This document shows, piece after piece, positions 1 to 9,019 of a stretch of 64,000 nucleotides of DNA. Position 1 is the first letter of the stretch, and the number at the start of each line of letters is the position of its first letter. This stretch comes from GWE2-42-39 sp963668595 (GTDB taxonomy: Bacteria > Bacteroidota > Bacteroidia > Bacteroidales > Prolixibacteraceae). The stretch lies in contig OY764876.1 of the NCBI GenBank assembly GCA_963668595.1, forward strand, positions 1,302,001 through 1,366,000, in the 5' to 3' direction. The notes under the pieces were generated by a model. It searched no databases. It was not told the origin of the DNA and saw only the letters and a list, made by a program, of their open reading frames with translations. A program made the position numbers and the translations under genes.

Positions 1-177
1 TTTGATCAGTACCTATGCTGATTATTCATTCATGCCCTAAAACATTTTTGAAAGAAGAAATAAATATTTATCTTTACCAGCACAATACAGCACAGCAGAC
101 CTTATGCAAAATTTGACTGCTTGTTGCATAAAAAACGAAGGCAATAGCCCGTATATATTTTTGTAAACCTAGATCGA

Positions 178-209
178 AAAGCTGTCCTGAAAAGGTACAG
201 CTTTTTTTT
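178..209 (+). terminator. rho-independent terminator
   Basis: Stem AAAGCTGT (178-185) pairs with ACAGCTTT (197-204) and runs into a T tract. It faces the plus strand, so it probably ends a transcript entering from outside the window. Confidence 0.6.
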
Positions 210-313
210 GCCCAATCGGCATTGTTTCCAAGTAAGTCCATCGACTCAAAAACGAAGACTCTCCTTCCGCTTAATTCAGCTAAAAAACAATATACGCGAT
301 TGAATAAAATAAA

Positions 314-344
314 AATGCCAGAGCGGGAAATCCACTCTGGCATT
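314..344 (-). terminator. terminator of the Kelch-DUF4907 transcript
   Basis: AATGCCAGAG (314-323) pairs with CTCTGGCATT (335-344). Read on the minus strand it is followed by TTTTATTTTATT. It lies just past the stop of the DUF4907 gene. Confidence 0.8.
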
Positions 345-367
345 AAACTATCTTATAATAAGCTGAC

Positions 368-730
368 TTAATATCTTATATGAAGACTGTCCAGCTCTTT
401 TTTGGTAACTGTAGGTAATTGTTTGCTTTTTTGCAATTTCTGCATAACCAACTCACCAACTCTGCGGGCATCCATTTCTGAATCGAATGCCAACCCGCCT
501 GAAACAGCCGGAATAGTAGGTTGCTTTATCTTTGTTTTCCCATCAATTTTGATTTCATATCCCCAACCGTTTTCAGTTTGAAAGGTTGCAAGACTGTATC
601 TTGAAGTAAATGCCTTTTCATCAGCAGTATTAACTTTTCTGTTATGACAGGAAAAAGAAACAATTACAATAAAACAAAGAACAACAACGGCAAATAAATG
701 CCGGAAAAATCTATTGGTTGTTATAATCAT
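368..730 (-). CDS. DUF4907 family secreted protein
   Basis: A 120-residue protein with one N-terminal hydrophobic stretch (about residues 10-27) ending in SFSC, a probable lipobox. The mature part matches the small Bacteroidota family DUF4907: a GWGYEIKIDGK segment, then KQPTIPA, a Gly-Gly-x-x-Phe turn and a PTVTKKELDSL end. The function of the family is unknown. The gene overlaps the end of the upstream Kelch gene by about 20 bases, so the two are very likely co-transcribed and translationally coupled, and a terminator follows. Envelope location is inferred from the signal. Confidence 0.75.
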   Translation of the reverse strand: MIITTNRFFRHLFAVVVLCFIVIVSFSCHNRKVNTADEKAFTSRYSLATFQTENGWGYEIKIDGKTKIKQPTIPAVSGGLAFDSEMDARRVGELVMQKLQKSKQLPTVTKKELDSLHIRY

Positions 731-1754
731 TTTGTTCTGCTTTCGGGTCGAAACGAACTAAGTCATCCAAGCCAGCACCACTACTGCGTCCTGTAGCTAC
801 ATAACCATAATCTCCAATAGCAAAACCAACAGCTTCAGAACGAGGACTTCTTTCAAATCCTGTTTTTTCTTCCCAAAGGTCTGTAGAAGGATTATATTCC
901 CAAACATTATTTACAGCTGAAACGCTACTTCCTGTTGCCAAATAACCTTTACCATTAATTGCAAATGCAACAGCACCCGTACGAACAATTGATGTATAAT
1001 CATCATCGTATTTTTCATCTGAATTAGTGTTTGCAATATCACGCAAACGAGTCCATTTCTGAGTAGCAGAATCAAACTCATAGAATTCGCTCAAATAAAC
1101 CAAGTTATCTGTTCCTGAAAGCAGATATGCTTTTGTTCCGATTACAAAGGCAGCAGCGTTTAATTTTTTAGAACCAGGAAAAGCTATTTGTTCCCAGCTA
1201 TTTGATGCTGGAGAATATTTATAGAAATCTTTTGTTTCTCCACTTAATGCAGACCCTGTTCCAACGTATCCATTGTCGCCAATACCAAAAGCAACGGCAC
1301 TGTATCGAGCAACTCCTGGAAACTCAGCAGTAACTGCACTCCAAGTGTCAGTAGTTGGATTGTAAGCCCAGAAATCTTTCAAACGATCACCATTATCGTC
1401 AACTCCTGTTCCAACATATCCTTTACCCGCAGCAGCAAAAGCAACTGCTGCACTACGAGCTTTTGCTCCATCTGGAAGGTCAGCTTTCTGTGTCCAATAA
1501 TTTTCATCTGAATTATATGCCCACAAATCTCTCAAACGTTCACGCTCATCATCGTTGTAACCCGTTGCAAGATATCCCATTTTACCGACAACAAAACTAG
1601 CGGCCTCAGATCTTTTAACTCCATCAAAATCAGAAACTTTACTCCAGTCACCCAGGAGTTCTTCTTCGTCATCATCATTACCACATGAAACAAAAACAAC
1701 AGACGATCCCAACAAGAGAAGCGCCAGATAATAATTAATTCTTTTCAGACTCAT
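711..1754 (-). CDS. Kelch-repeat beta-propeller lipoprotein
   Basis: A 347-residue protein whose signal sequence ends in VFVSC, a lipobox, followed by an Asp/Glu-rich linker (NDDDEEE) typical of surface-exposed Bacteroidota lipoproteins. The rest holds about six Kelch units of roughly 45-50 residues, each with a GYxxTG or GYLATG strand and a later W-x-Y-(N/D)-x-x-(T/S) strand, as expected of a six-bladed propeller. A binding rather than catalytic role is likely, but the ligand is unknown. It forms an operon with the DUF4907 gene and is divergent from the DUF4270 gene; the Kelch, DUF4907 and DUF4270 families are often neighbours in this phylum. Confidence 0.8.
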   Translation of the reverse strand: MSLKRINYYLALLLLGSSVVFVSCGNDDDEEELLGDWSKVSDFDGVKRSEAASFVVGKMGYLATGYNDDERERLRDLWAYNSDENYWTQKADLPDGAKARSAAVAFAAAGKGYVGTGVDDNGDRLKDFWAYNPTTDTWSAVTAEFPGVARYSAVAFGIGDNGYVGTGSALSGETKDFYKYSPASNSWEQIAFPGSKKLNAAAFVIGTKAYLLSGTDNLVYLSEFYEFDSATQKWTRLRDIANTNSDEKYDDDYTSIVRTGAVAFAINGKGYLATGSSVSAVNNVWEYNPSTDLWEEKTGFERSPRSEAVGFAIGDYGYVATGRSSGAGLDDLVRFDPKAEQNDYNNQ

Positions 1755-1805
1755 AGAGCTACTTTATTTTAATGTTTATTTGTATTTTTCGCGCTGTTTA
1801 TTTTA

Positions 1806-1813
1806 CAAACCTA
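1806..1813 (-). promoter_or_regulatory. possible -7 box for the Kelch gene
   Basis: Read on the minus strand this is TAGGTTTG, matching the Bacteroidota -7 consensus TAnnTTTG, about 50 bases upstream of the Kelch start. No clear -33 TTG was found at the right spacing. Confidence 0.35.
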
Positions 1814-2044
1814 ATCACACGGAAAGGCAGAAAAAAGGATTTTAGACAAAATGGCATTTTATACATATAAAAGAAGGTTTTTTATCTACATGACATGAAA
1901 CACAAAGACAAAACAGTGTTTTTTTTCGTTAAAAAGTTTTAAAAACCAAAGAATCAGACTTTATATCTATACTATTGTTGTTTTAGTATATATTTCTTTT
2001 TACTCATGTTTTTCTTATATTTTTTTGAAGTTTAGAATCTTAAT

Positions 2045-3382
2045 ATGTATAATTTAATGTATAAACTATTTGCAGTTTCTTGCATCCTTGCATTTTTATT
2101 CTCATGTAAAAGCAACGACGATGATGCATTTTCTATTGGCGATGATTTTATCAAAACTGAAACAACAGTAGCCATTCTGGATACTTTCACAGTCCGATTA
2201 TCCACCTTCAAGCTTGATTCTTTCCCAACTTCGGGTAGTGGTATTGGGCTTTTTGGTAATTATAAAGACGATGATTTAGGAATCGTGAAAGCGAAAAGTT
2301 TTTATCGTTTAGGGATCAGTGGAGAGTATGTAGCAGACACACGCGACGTGTTTGACTCGATTACTGTAACAATGAGATATACAGGAGAAGCTTATGGTGA
2401 CACAACCAAATTTCAAAAAATAAACATTTACAAGCTCACACAAGACCTCGAATTAGGGAAAAGCAAAAGTTTTTACAACACAACTACTTTTGCACATGAA
2501 TCAACACCAATTGGTTCTGCCACAATAAAACCAGAACCGATTAATGACAAAAACCTTGAAATAAGATTAAACGATGAGGTAGGAAAAGAGTTGTTCCAGC
2601 TGATCAAAGACAAATCAAAAACACTTGAATCGAATGAAGAGTTTGTCAAAAAATACAAAGGATTTGTCATTGATTCGGATACAGAAGATGGAGCCGTACT
2701 TCCGGTATCGCTTGCTGATAGCTTGTTTTATATTACGGTATATACAAGTCGGTTCGATAACCAAAAAATTGAAACCAAACACGTTTTCCCTTATACAGAT
2801 AGCAGTCTTCAATTTAATCATTTTGAAAGTGACCGGACAGGAACACCATCTGCACTTATCAGTGACGACAGCAGAACAGCAATTCCATCATCACTTACTG
2901 GAGAAAAGGCTTTTTCACAAGCTGGGTTGGGAATGTTTACCCGTGTTGAATTCCCCAGCCTGGGTCGGGTTCTGGAAATGAACCAAAAACGATTCCTGCG
3001 AAAGGCGGAACTGATCTTGCGTCCAGCATTTAAAAGCTACGTAGAAATGCCACTTCCTGAAAGTGTATATTTATACGAATCAGACAAAATAAACACCGTA
3101 AAGAGTGTATTAACAGAACAAACATCTTCTGGTGAAAGTAAGGCAATCGCTTACAAACCTTACATCGACAATGTGTACTTTGAAAATACATCTTATACTT
3201 TCGATATCACCTCGTTTATCGCAACAGAACTATCCGATGGTATATTTGATGTAAACCATGCCCTGCTGGTAAATATTGCAAATTCAGATTTATCAACCAC
3301 TCTTCAACGAGTAGTTTTTACCAGCAGTCCGCAAACAAAATATAAACCTACCTTGAAACTTTATTATGCATTCTATAACTAA
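2045..3382 (+). CDS. DUF4270 family lipoprotein
   Basis: A 445-residue protein with a signal sequence ending in LFSC (lipobox Cys near residue 21), then an acidic linker KSNDDDA. The body matches DUF4270, a Bacteroidota envelope family of unknown function: an early DTFTV segment, LFGNYKDDDLG, a long beta-rich middle and a final segment ending in KPTLKLYY. It is probably exported to the outer membrane surface. The stop lies 8 bases before the chosen start of the next gene, an outer-membrane barrel, so the two are likely one operon and may act together. Confidence 0.8.
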   Translation: MYNLMYKLFAVSCILAFLFSCKSNDDDAFSIGDDFIKTETTVAILDTFTVRLSTFKLDSFPTSGSGIGLFGNYKDDDLGIVKAKSFYRLGISGEYVADTRDVFDSITVTMRYTGEAYGDTTKFQKINIYKLTQDLELGKSKSFYNTTTFAHESTPIGSATIKPEPINDKNLEIRLNDEVGKELFQLIKDKSKTLESNEEFVKKYKGFVIDSDTEDGAVLPVSLADSLFYITVYTSRFDNQKIETKHVFPYTDSSLQFNHFESDRTGTPSALISDDSRTAIPSSLTGEKAFSQAGLGMFTRVEFPSLGRVLEMNQKRFLRKAELILRPAFKSYVEMPLPESVYLYESDKINTVKSVLTEQTSSGESKAIAYKPYIDNVYFENTSYTFDITSFIATELSDGIFDVNHALLVNIANSDLSTTLQRVVFTSSPQTKYKPTLKLYYAFYN

Positions 3383-3389
3383 TTCGCCC

Positions 3390-4631
3390 ATGTATCGCCG
3401 AATCATTTTGCCTGTACTATTTATCCTGATTACCTCGTTTTACGTTCAGGCACAAAACAGCCGTTCTCCTTATTCAATATTCGGCCCGGGAGAAATTCAA
3501 CCCAAAGGCTTTGGAAAGAACCTCGGAATGGGCGGAGCTGGAATCGGGATGCCTTCCGGAAATTTTCTGAACAACCTCAACCCTGCATCTTATTCAGGGC
3601 TGGATAGTTTACATTTTATTTATGAAGCTGGTTTCGAAGGAAAACAATCAACCTTTCACTCTCAGGGAGATAAAAAAGAAGACAACACTTTCAACTTTAA
3701 ATACATCAGTTTCGGATTCCGTGTAAACGACTGGTGGGCTACAAGTATCGGAGTAACTCCGTTTAGTAATGTCGGATACACAATTAAAACTGAATCTTAC
3801 GTTGAAGGAAGCAATAGTAAATATCAGTCGAATTATGAAGGAACCGGAGGTATTAACAATGTTTATATCGGCAATGCGATTAAACTGGGCAAGTTATCAT
3901 TGGGGGTAAATACCTCTTACATGTTTGGTTCAATTATTCAGGAAGAACTTGTTTTTCAACCAGAAGATTTGTTTGACCCATTTATTATGCAGCGTACGGA
4001 TTACCTGCATAGTTTTTATTTCGATTATGGGTTGCAGTACTCATTCAAACTAAAAAAACTGGATTTTACATTAGGAGCTATTTACAGCAACCAGCAAAAT
4101 TTAGTATCCCGCCATCAGGTAGATGTAAAAACAACCGATTATATGACTTTATCGAGTACCGAATATAAATCGAAACATTTAAAAGTTCCTGAGACAATGG
4201 GGATCGGTATCAACATTCGCAAAGGACCTTTTATCAATGTTGCAGCAGACTACGAATTACAAAAATGGTCAGGAATTGACTACCCTATCCAACGTAGTGA
4301 ATTTCTGGATAGCCATCGTTTTGCAATCGGTGCCGAAACGAAACCATGGGGAGACATTGTAACCCTCGATTGGTATAAAAAGATTGTTTATCGTGTTGGT
4401 GCCAATTATAAAACTTCGTACTTAAATATTAATGGAAAACAAATTGAAGAAATTGGAATAACTGCTGGTTTGGGTCTTCCGATTAAAAATTTGGGAACAC
4501 TTGTTAATTTTAATGTAGAAGTAGGAAAAAAAGGAACTGTTAGCAACCGATTGATTCGCGAAAACTATGTGCTGTTGCACATGAACTTCTCGATCAACGA
4601 GATATGGTTCCGCAAACGTATTTTCTTCTAA
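3390..4631 (+). CDS. outer-membrane beta-barrel protein, unknown role
   Basis: Read from the ATG at 3390 this gives about 413 residues starting MYRRIILPVLFIL, with a clear signal peptide cleaved after VQAQ. The upstream ATG at 3366 overlaps the preceding gene and adds eight residues before the signal, so 3390 is preferred. The mature protein starts with SRSPYSIFGPGEI and GMGGAGIG, a pattern seen in Bacteroidota barrels of the FadL/PorV-like class, followed by alternating beta strands and a hydrophobic C-terminal strand ending in Phe. The substrate is not known. It lies directly behind the DUF4270 gene and is followed by a strong terminator. Confidence 0.65.
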   Translation: MYRRIILPVLFILITSFYVQAQNSRSPYSIFGPGEIQPKGFGKNLGMGGAGIGMPSGNFLNNLNPASYSGLDSLHFIYEAGFEGKQSTFHSQGDKKEDNTFNFKYISFGFRVNDWWATSIGVTPFSNVGYTIKTESYVEGSNSKYQSNYEGTGGINNVYIGNAIKLGKLSLGVNTSYMFGSIIQEELVFQPEDLFDPFIMQRTDYLHSFYFDYGLQYSFKLKKLDFTLGAIYSNQQNLVSRHQVDVKTTDYMTLSSTEYKSKHLKVPETMGIGINIRKGPFINVAADYELQKWSGIDYPIQRSEFLDSHRFAIGAETKPWGDIVTLDWYKKIVYRVGANYKTSYLNINGKQIEEIGITAGLGLPIKNLGTLVNFNVEVGKKGTVSNRLIRENYVLLHMNFSINEIWFRKRIFF

Positions 4632-4653
4632 TCATGAGGATAAAATTTTTAAG

Positions 4654-4697
4654 CAAAAGGTGGTTTGTTGAAGAAACAAGCCACCTTTTGTGTTTTA
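4654..4697 (+). terminator. strong rho-independent terminator
   Basis: CAAAAGGTGGTTTGTT (4654-4669) pairs with AACAAGCCACCTTTTG (4675-4690), 16 bp with one G-T pair, followed by TGTTTTAT. It closes the DUF4270/barrel operon. Confidence 0.85.
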
Positions 4698-4765
4698 TAT
4701 TTAAGCTCGTCGAAAAAAAATAAATAAACCGAAATAGCGTTTAAGAAAATTAAACTGCATTCAGA

Positions 4766-7084
4766 TTGAAAAAGATACTATTAATATGTGCGTTGCTCAT
4801 CAGCTCGCTGTCGCACGCGCAGGAGCAGTGGTATTCCATCTACGGAACAATATCCGATCAGGATACTGGCGAAACATTAACCGGAGCAACTGTACTTGTT
4901 GAAAGTAAAAGCAAAGCCGGAGCTGCAACCAACTCGTACGGCTACTTTTCAATACTGGTTCCACAGGGACAATACAAACTGCGCGTACAATACATGGGAT
5001 ACGATACCAAGGAATTTTACGTGCAAGTTGACGAGAACAAACTGGTAAATATAAAACTCGCTGAAAAAGCTGTTCAACTCGACAACATTACCGTGCGCAG
5101 TGAAAAGCCTGATCGTAATGTTTCGGCAATCGAAAGCGGCACACTAAATCTTTCACCCCGCCAAATTGAAAATATACCTGTGTTTTTTGGCGAAGCCGAC
5201 ATACTGAAAACCATCCAGTTAATGCCCGGAGTTAAACCTGCAGGAGAAGGAAGTTCCGGCTTTTATGTTCGTGGTGGAGGCATCGATCAAAACCTGATTC
5301 TTCTCGACGAAGCACCTGTTTACAATCCCTCTCACCTGTTGGGCTTTTTTTCAGTTTTCAATTCGGAAGCAATTCGCGATGTTTCGCTGATGAAAGGATT
5401 TATTCCTGCAGAATACGGAGGAAAAGCTTCATCAGTGCTTGATATTAAAATGAAGGAAGGAAATATGAATGATTATCACCTGACCGGAAGCATCGGGTTT
5501 ATTTCGTCGAACCTGATGGTTGAAGGACCAATTAGTCAGGATAAAAGTTCGTTTATGATTAGCGGACGACGTACCTATGCCGATATGTTTTTAAAACTTT
5601 CAGGTGACAAAGATTTGCAAAATACCAGCCTCTACTTTTACGACTTGAATATGAAAACCAATTTCAAGTTAAACGAGCGCAACCGGTTATTTTTATCAGG
5701 CTACTGGGGTCGCGATAAATTTGGATTCAGCGATCAGTTTGGATTCGATTGGGGAAGCAAAACGGCAACACTGCGCTGGAATCATATCTTTTCGCAACGG
5801 TTATTTCTCAATTCATCACTGATATTCAGCGATTATTCGTACGATATTAATATAAAAGGAGACAGCCGGGTTATCATGCGTTCCGAAATTCGTGACTTCA
5901 ATATAAAAGAAGATTTCACCTTTTATAAAAATGCACGAACTACTGTAAAATTCGGCATGAATGCTATTTACCACAATTTTGTACCCGGCGAAATTATTCC
6001 CGGCGAAAATAGTGCCTACAATGCCCTCGACATTCCCGACCGCAAAGCAATTGAAGCGGCGGTTTATTTTTCGAAAAACAAAACGGTTAGCCCTAATTTC
6101 AAGTATTATTATGGTTTACGAATAGCGCTTTTCAGCAATATTGGACCGGGCGATTTCTATGTGCTAAACGACCAGGGAGAAGTGCGCGACACGGTTCACC
6201 ACGATTCGTTTAAACTGGTAAAAACACAGGGAGGCCCCGAACCGCGTTTGGGCTTCAACTATCAACTGAACCGTTCTACATCTATCAAAGGAGCGGCCAG
6301 CCGCATTTACCAATTTGTTCATCTGCTATCCAATTCAACGGTTTCAACACCTACTGATGTTTGGCTGCCAAGCAGCAACAACGTGAAGCCGCAAATGGCC
6401 GATCAGTTCTCGCTCGGTTTATTTAAAAACTACAATAAAAACAGGTACGAAAGTTCGCTGGAAGTATATTACAAAGACCTCCGTAACCTGATTGACTATA
6501 AAAACGGAGCAGATTTAATATTCAATTCAACAGTTGAAGCCGAATTGGTATTCGGGAAAGGATATTCGTACGGTGCCGAATGGATGCTGAAAAAGAACTA
6601 CGGCAAACTAAACGGATGGATCGCCTACACATGGTCAAAAACCATGCACCAGTTTGATGCCATCAACAATGGAAAGTCCTTCCCTGCCCGACACGACCGC
6701 ACGCACGATTTATCCATTGTTGGAACGTATCAGCTTTCTGACAAATGGACCGTATCGGCCACATGGGTTTACAGCACCGGTGAGGCAGTTACTTTCCCGG
6801 CAGGGCGATACATCATTGACGGACAAACGGTAGGATTGTACACCGAACGAAATGGCTACCGCATGCCCGATTATCATCGTCTTGACCTCGGATTGAGCTG
6901 GCACCGCAAAAAAAGCCGCCATTTTGAATCGAGCTGGAACTTTTCGGTGTACAATGCCTACGCTCACGACAACGCCTACTACATTTATTTCCGCGAATCG
7001 GAAACAGAACCGGGCAAACAGGAAGCAGTACAAATGTCGCTTTTCAAAATCATACCTTCTGTTTCTTACAAATTCAAATTTTAA
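4766..7084 (+). CDS. TonB-dependent receptor with CarbopepD-like domain
   Basis: A 772-residue outer-membrane transporter. It begins with a TTG codon, directly followed by a good signal peptide (KKILLICALLISS...AQ). Residues about 20-105 form a carboxypeptidase-regulatory-like beta-sandwich (GTISDQDTGETLTGATV, YDTKEF), residues about 115-230 the plug (QLMPGVKPAGEG, FYVRGGGIDQN, PAEYGGKASSVLDIK), and the rest a barrel ending in YKFKF. This is the type linked to a DUF4249 lipoprotein, which follows 3 bases downstream. The substrate is unknown, and no SusD is present, so it is not a standard polysaccharide locus. Confidence 0.9.
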   Translation: MKKILLICALLISSLSHAQEQWYSIYGTISDQDTGETLTGATVLVESKSKAGAATNSYGYFSILVPQGQYKLRVQYMGYDTKEFYVQVDENKLVNIKLAEKAVQLDNITVRSEKPDRNVSAIESGTLNLSPRQIENIPVFFGEADILKTIQLMPGVKPAGEGSSGFYVRGGGIDQNLILLDEAPVYNPSHLLGFFSVFNSEAIRDVSLMKGFIPAEYGGKASSVLDIKMKEGNMNDYHLTGSIGFISSNLMVEGPISQDKSSFMISGRRTYADMFLKLSGDKDLQNTSLYFYDLNMKTNFKLNERNRLFLSGYWGRDKFGFSDQFGFDWGSKTATLRWNHIFSQRLFLNSSLIFSDYSYDINIKGDSRVIMRSEIRDFNIKEDFTFYKNARTTVKFGMNAIYHNFVPGEIIPGENSAYNALDIPDRKAIEAAVYFSKNKTVSPNFKYYYGLRIALFSNIGPGDFYVLNDQGEVRDTVHHDSFKLVKTQGGPEPRLGFNYQLNRSTSIKGAASRIYQFVHLLSNSTVSTPTDVWLPSSNNVKPQMADQFSLGLFKNYNKNRYESSLEVYYKDLRNLIDYKNGADLIFNSTVEAELVFGKGYSYGAEWMLKKNYGKLNGWIAYTWSKTMHQFDAINNGKSFPARHDRTHDLSIVGTYQLSDKWTVSATWVYSTGEAVTFPAGRYIIDGQTVGLYTERNGYRMPDYHRLDLGLSWHRKKSRHFESSWNFSVYNAYAHDNAYYIYFRESETEPGKQEAVQMSLFKIIPSVSYKFKF

Positions 7085-7087
7085 ACC

Positions 7088-7900
7088 ATGAAGCAGAAAT
7101 ATCTATCTCTTCTTGCCGCAATCGGGTTTGCCTTTTCATCCTGCGAGAAAGTCGTTGATATTGACATCAACGATAGTGCCCCGAAAATTGTAATCGAAGC
7201 CAATGTTTTTAATGGCGATGACGATTGTTTGGTTCGAATATCAAAAACCGGCAGTTACTTTTCCAACGAACCACTGCAAATGGTTAGCAAGGCAAAAATT
7301 ACACTGAGCGATGGAATTACAGAATACAGTTATACAGAAATAGAAGAAGGAGTTTACAAACTCAATAAAATTGGGCGGCTCATCCCTACTTTATACAAAA
7401 TAAAGGTAAACATTGATGGCGAAATTTACGAGGCCAAGTCGCAGATGCCTGCTGCAATTCCCATTAATTATCTTGTTTCAGAATATCAATCAGGCGGAAC
7501 AATTGAAAAAACGGGATACCAAATCAGTTTCGGATTTCACGATCCGGAAGATGACACCAATTATTACCGGGTAAAATATTTACTGAACGGGAAGTTACAA
7601 AGTGCCCCGGGCGATTACTACCTGATTAAAGATGAGCTTTTCAATGGTAATTCAGTTCAAATGGAACTTTTCGGAGAGCGATTTGAAGAACAGGACACGG
7701 TTACAATCGAATTGATGTCGATTGATAAAACAAGCTACTATTATTTTTCGGTACTGGCTGATTTAGTTCGCGAAGAATCAATTGGCTCTGCTGCACCAGC
7801 CAATCCGCCCGGAAATTTCGATAATGGTGCATTGGGTTATTTTTCGGCATGGTCGTCGAACAAGCGGACAATTATTGCCAAACAAAAAGCTCAGAATTAA
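7088..7900 (+). CDS. DUF4249 family lipoprotein
   Basis: A 270-residue protein with signal sequence MKQKYLSLLAAIGFAFSSC and lipobox Cys at residue 19. The mature part starts EKVVDIDINDSAPKIVIEA, the usual start of DUF4249, and has the family's beta-sandwich-like pattern (ANVFNGDDDCLVRISKTG). Family members are almost always encoded next to TonB receptors of the type just upstream and are thought to be surface partners of the receptor; their precise job is unknown. The stop overlaps the stop of the convergent response-regulator gene by a few bases. Confidence 0.85.
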   Translation: MKQKYLSLLAAIGFAFSSCEKVVDIDINDSAPKIVIEANVFNGDDDCLVRISKTGSYFSNEPLQMVSKAKITLSDGITEYSYTEIEEGVYKLNKIGRLIPTLYKIKVNIDGEIYEAKSQMPAAIPINYLVSEYQSGGTIEKTGYQISFGFHDPEDDTNYYRVKYLLNGKLQSAPGDYYLIKDELFNGNSVQMELFGERFEEQDTVTIELMSIDKTSYYYFSVLADLVREESIGSAAPANPPGNFDNGALGYFSAWSSNKRTIIAKQKAQN

Positions 7901-8631
7901 AGCATCAAACGCTTATTTTCTATTTCACTGATAAAAACATCCTTGTAGCTCTCTCCTATCGGAATGTATGTTTTTCCGATCACAACCTGTGTTTTATTAA
8001 TCACCTTAATGTGATTCAGCGAAATAATGAAAGACTTGTGCACCCGGGCAAATCGCTCGGAAGGCAAATTTTCCTGCATGCGCTTCAACGAGTTGAGAGT
8101 CACAATTGGTTTTTCCGAACCAACAGTAAAAATCTTGATATAATCTTTTAATCCCTCCACATATAAAATATCGTCAAGATTCACCTTGATTGTCTTATAA
8201 TCAGCTTTAACAAGAATAAAATCGGAAGCAGAATTCACTTCCTTCACTTTACCGGCAGTTTTCAGCTTCAGGCTTTTCAACGAATAATATTCGTAGGCTT
8301 TATTACTAGCCTTCAAAAAACGATCAAACGAAATAGGTTTCAGCAAATAATCCATTGCGTTGAGATTAAAAGCCTCCAAAGCATATTCGCGAAACTGTGT
8401 AGTAAAAATAATCATGGGTTTTTCATCCAGGCTTCTTATAAAATCAATGCCGGAGATTCCCGGAAGTTGAGCATCAAGAAAAATCAAATCTATTTTATGT
8501 TTGTGCAATTCGTCGTACGCTTCGAAAGCCGTTGAACATTTACTAATCAGGTTCAGGTAAGGAACATGCTCAATAAAATCGGCCACGGTACTTTGAGCCG
8601 TCAAATCATCATCAAGAATAATACAATTCAT
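7897..8631 (-). CDS. LytTR-type response regulator
   Basis: Read from the ATG at 8631 this is 244 residues, the usual length for the family. The receiver domain starts MNCIILDDDLTAQ, with the acidic pair early and the phospho-acceptor Asp in LIFLDAQLPG; a Lys in LLKPI closes the active site. The C-terminal half is a LytTR DNA-binding domain (ILYVEGLKDYIKI, FARVHKSFIISLNHI). The frame stays open for another 75 codons upstream to 8856, but that extension has no recognisable domain. No histidine kinase is adjacent, so it is an orphan; partner kinases in this phylum are often of the LytS/YehU type. Confidence 0.9.
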   Translation of the reverse strand: MNCIILDDDLTAQSTVADFIEHVPYLNLISKCSTAFEAYDELHKHKIDLIFLDAQLPGISGIDFIRSLDEKPMIIFTTQFREYALEAFNLNAMDYLLKPISFDRFLKASNKAYEYYSLKSLKLKTAGKVKEVNSASDFILVKADYKTIKVNLDDILYVEGLKDYIKIFTVGSEKPIVTLNSLKRMQENLPSERFARVHKSFIISLNHIKVINKTQVVIGKTYIPIGESYKDVFISEIENKRLML

Positions 8632-8885
8632 CGTACAATACAGTTTTTTATTTACCTGTTGATTTTTTGCCATCAGCAGTTCGCGTCGCTTCTGTGTATT
8701 CAACGAACGCAAGTACGGTTTACGATCAATGGTATGCAATTCATCGTTTGCTCTCCACTTTTCATTAAAGCGCTCAGCCGCCAATTGTTCAGCATTGCAA
8801 AGTAATCCTTTTTTTTCCAAAACGTTCATTTTTCGCTCCTGTATTTTGAACGGCAAGATAGTTTCCCCGATTCAGATGGCTACCC

Positions 8886-8915
8886 AACAAATCTTATAAA
8901 AACATAAGATTTGTT
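8886..8915. repeat. perfect 11-bp inverted repeat between regulators
   Basis: AACAAATCTTA (8886-8896) and TAAGATTTGTT (8905-8915) form a perfect inverted repeat with an 8-base spacer. No T tract follows on the minus strand and only a late one on the plus strand, so an operator is as likely as a terminator. It lies between the AraC gene and the response-regulator gene, in a gap that otherwise holds nothing recognisable. Confidence 0.55.
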
Positions 8916-9019
8916 AAGAAAGACATTTTTTATTTTTTATTGCCACATCGTCCCGAGAACTTTCGCAATCGCATGATCGAAAAATATTGATTTCATCAGA
9001 AAAAACAGGAAATTGAGAA

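Larger units (their letters stand above)
1..367. other. intergenic stretch with two terminators
   Basis: No convincing gene is seen here. A short open frame from base 2 to the stop at 38-40 could be the tail of a gene that begins before the window, but it is too short to judge. Two terminators lie at 178-209 (plus strand) and 314-344 (minus strand). An 8-bp inverted repeat TTATGCAA/TTGCATAA sits at 102-109 and 124-131. The minus-strand open frame at 74-343 runs through both terminators and is judged spurious. Confidence 0.5.

Noticed and set aside
74..343. Minus-strand open frame of 89 codons at the left edge
   Set aside because: It crosses two clear terminators, has no recognisable domain, and its composition looks like translated AT-rich spacer.
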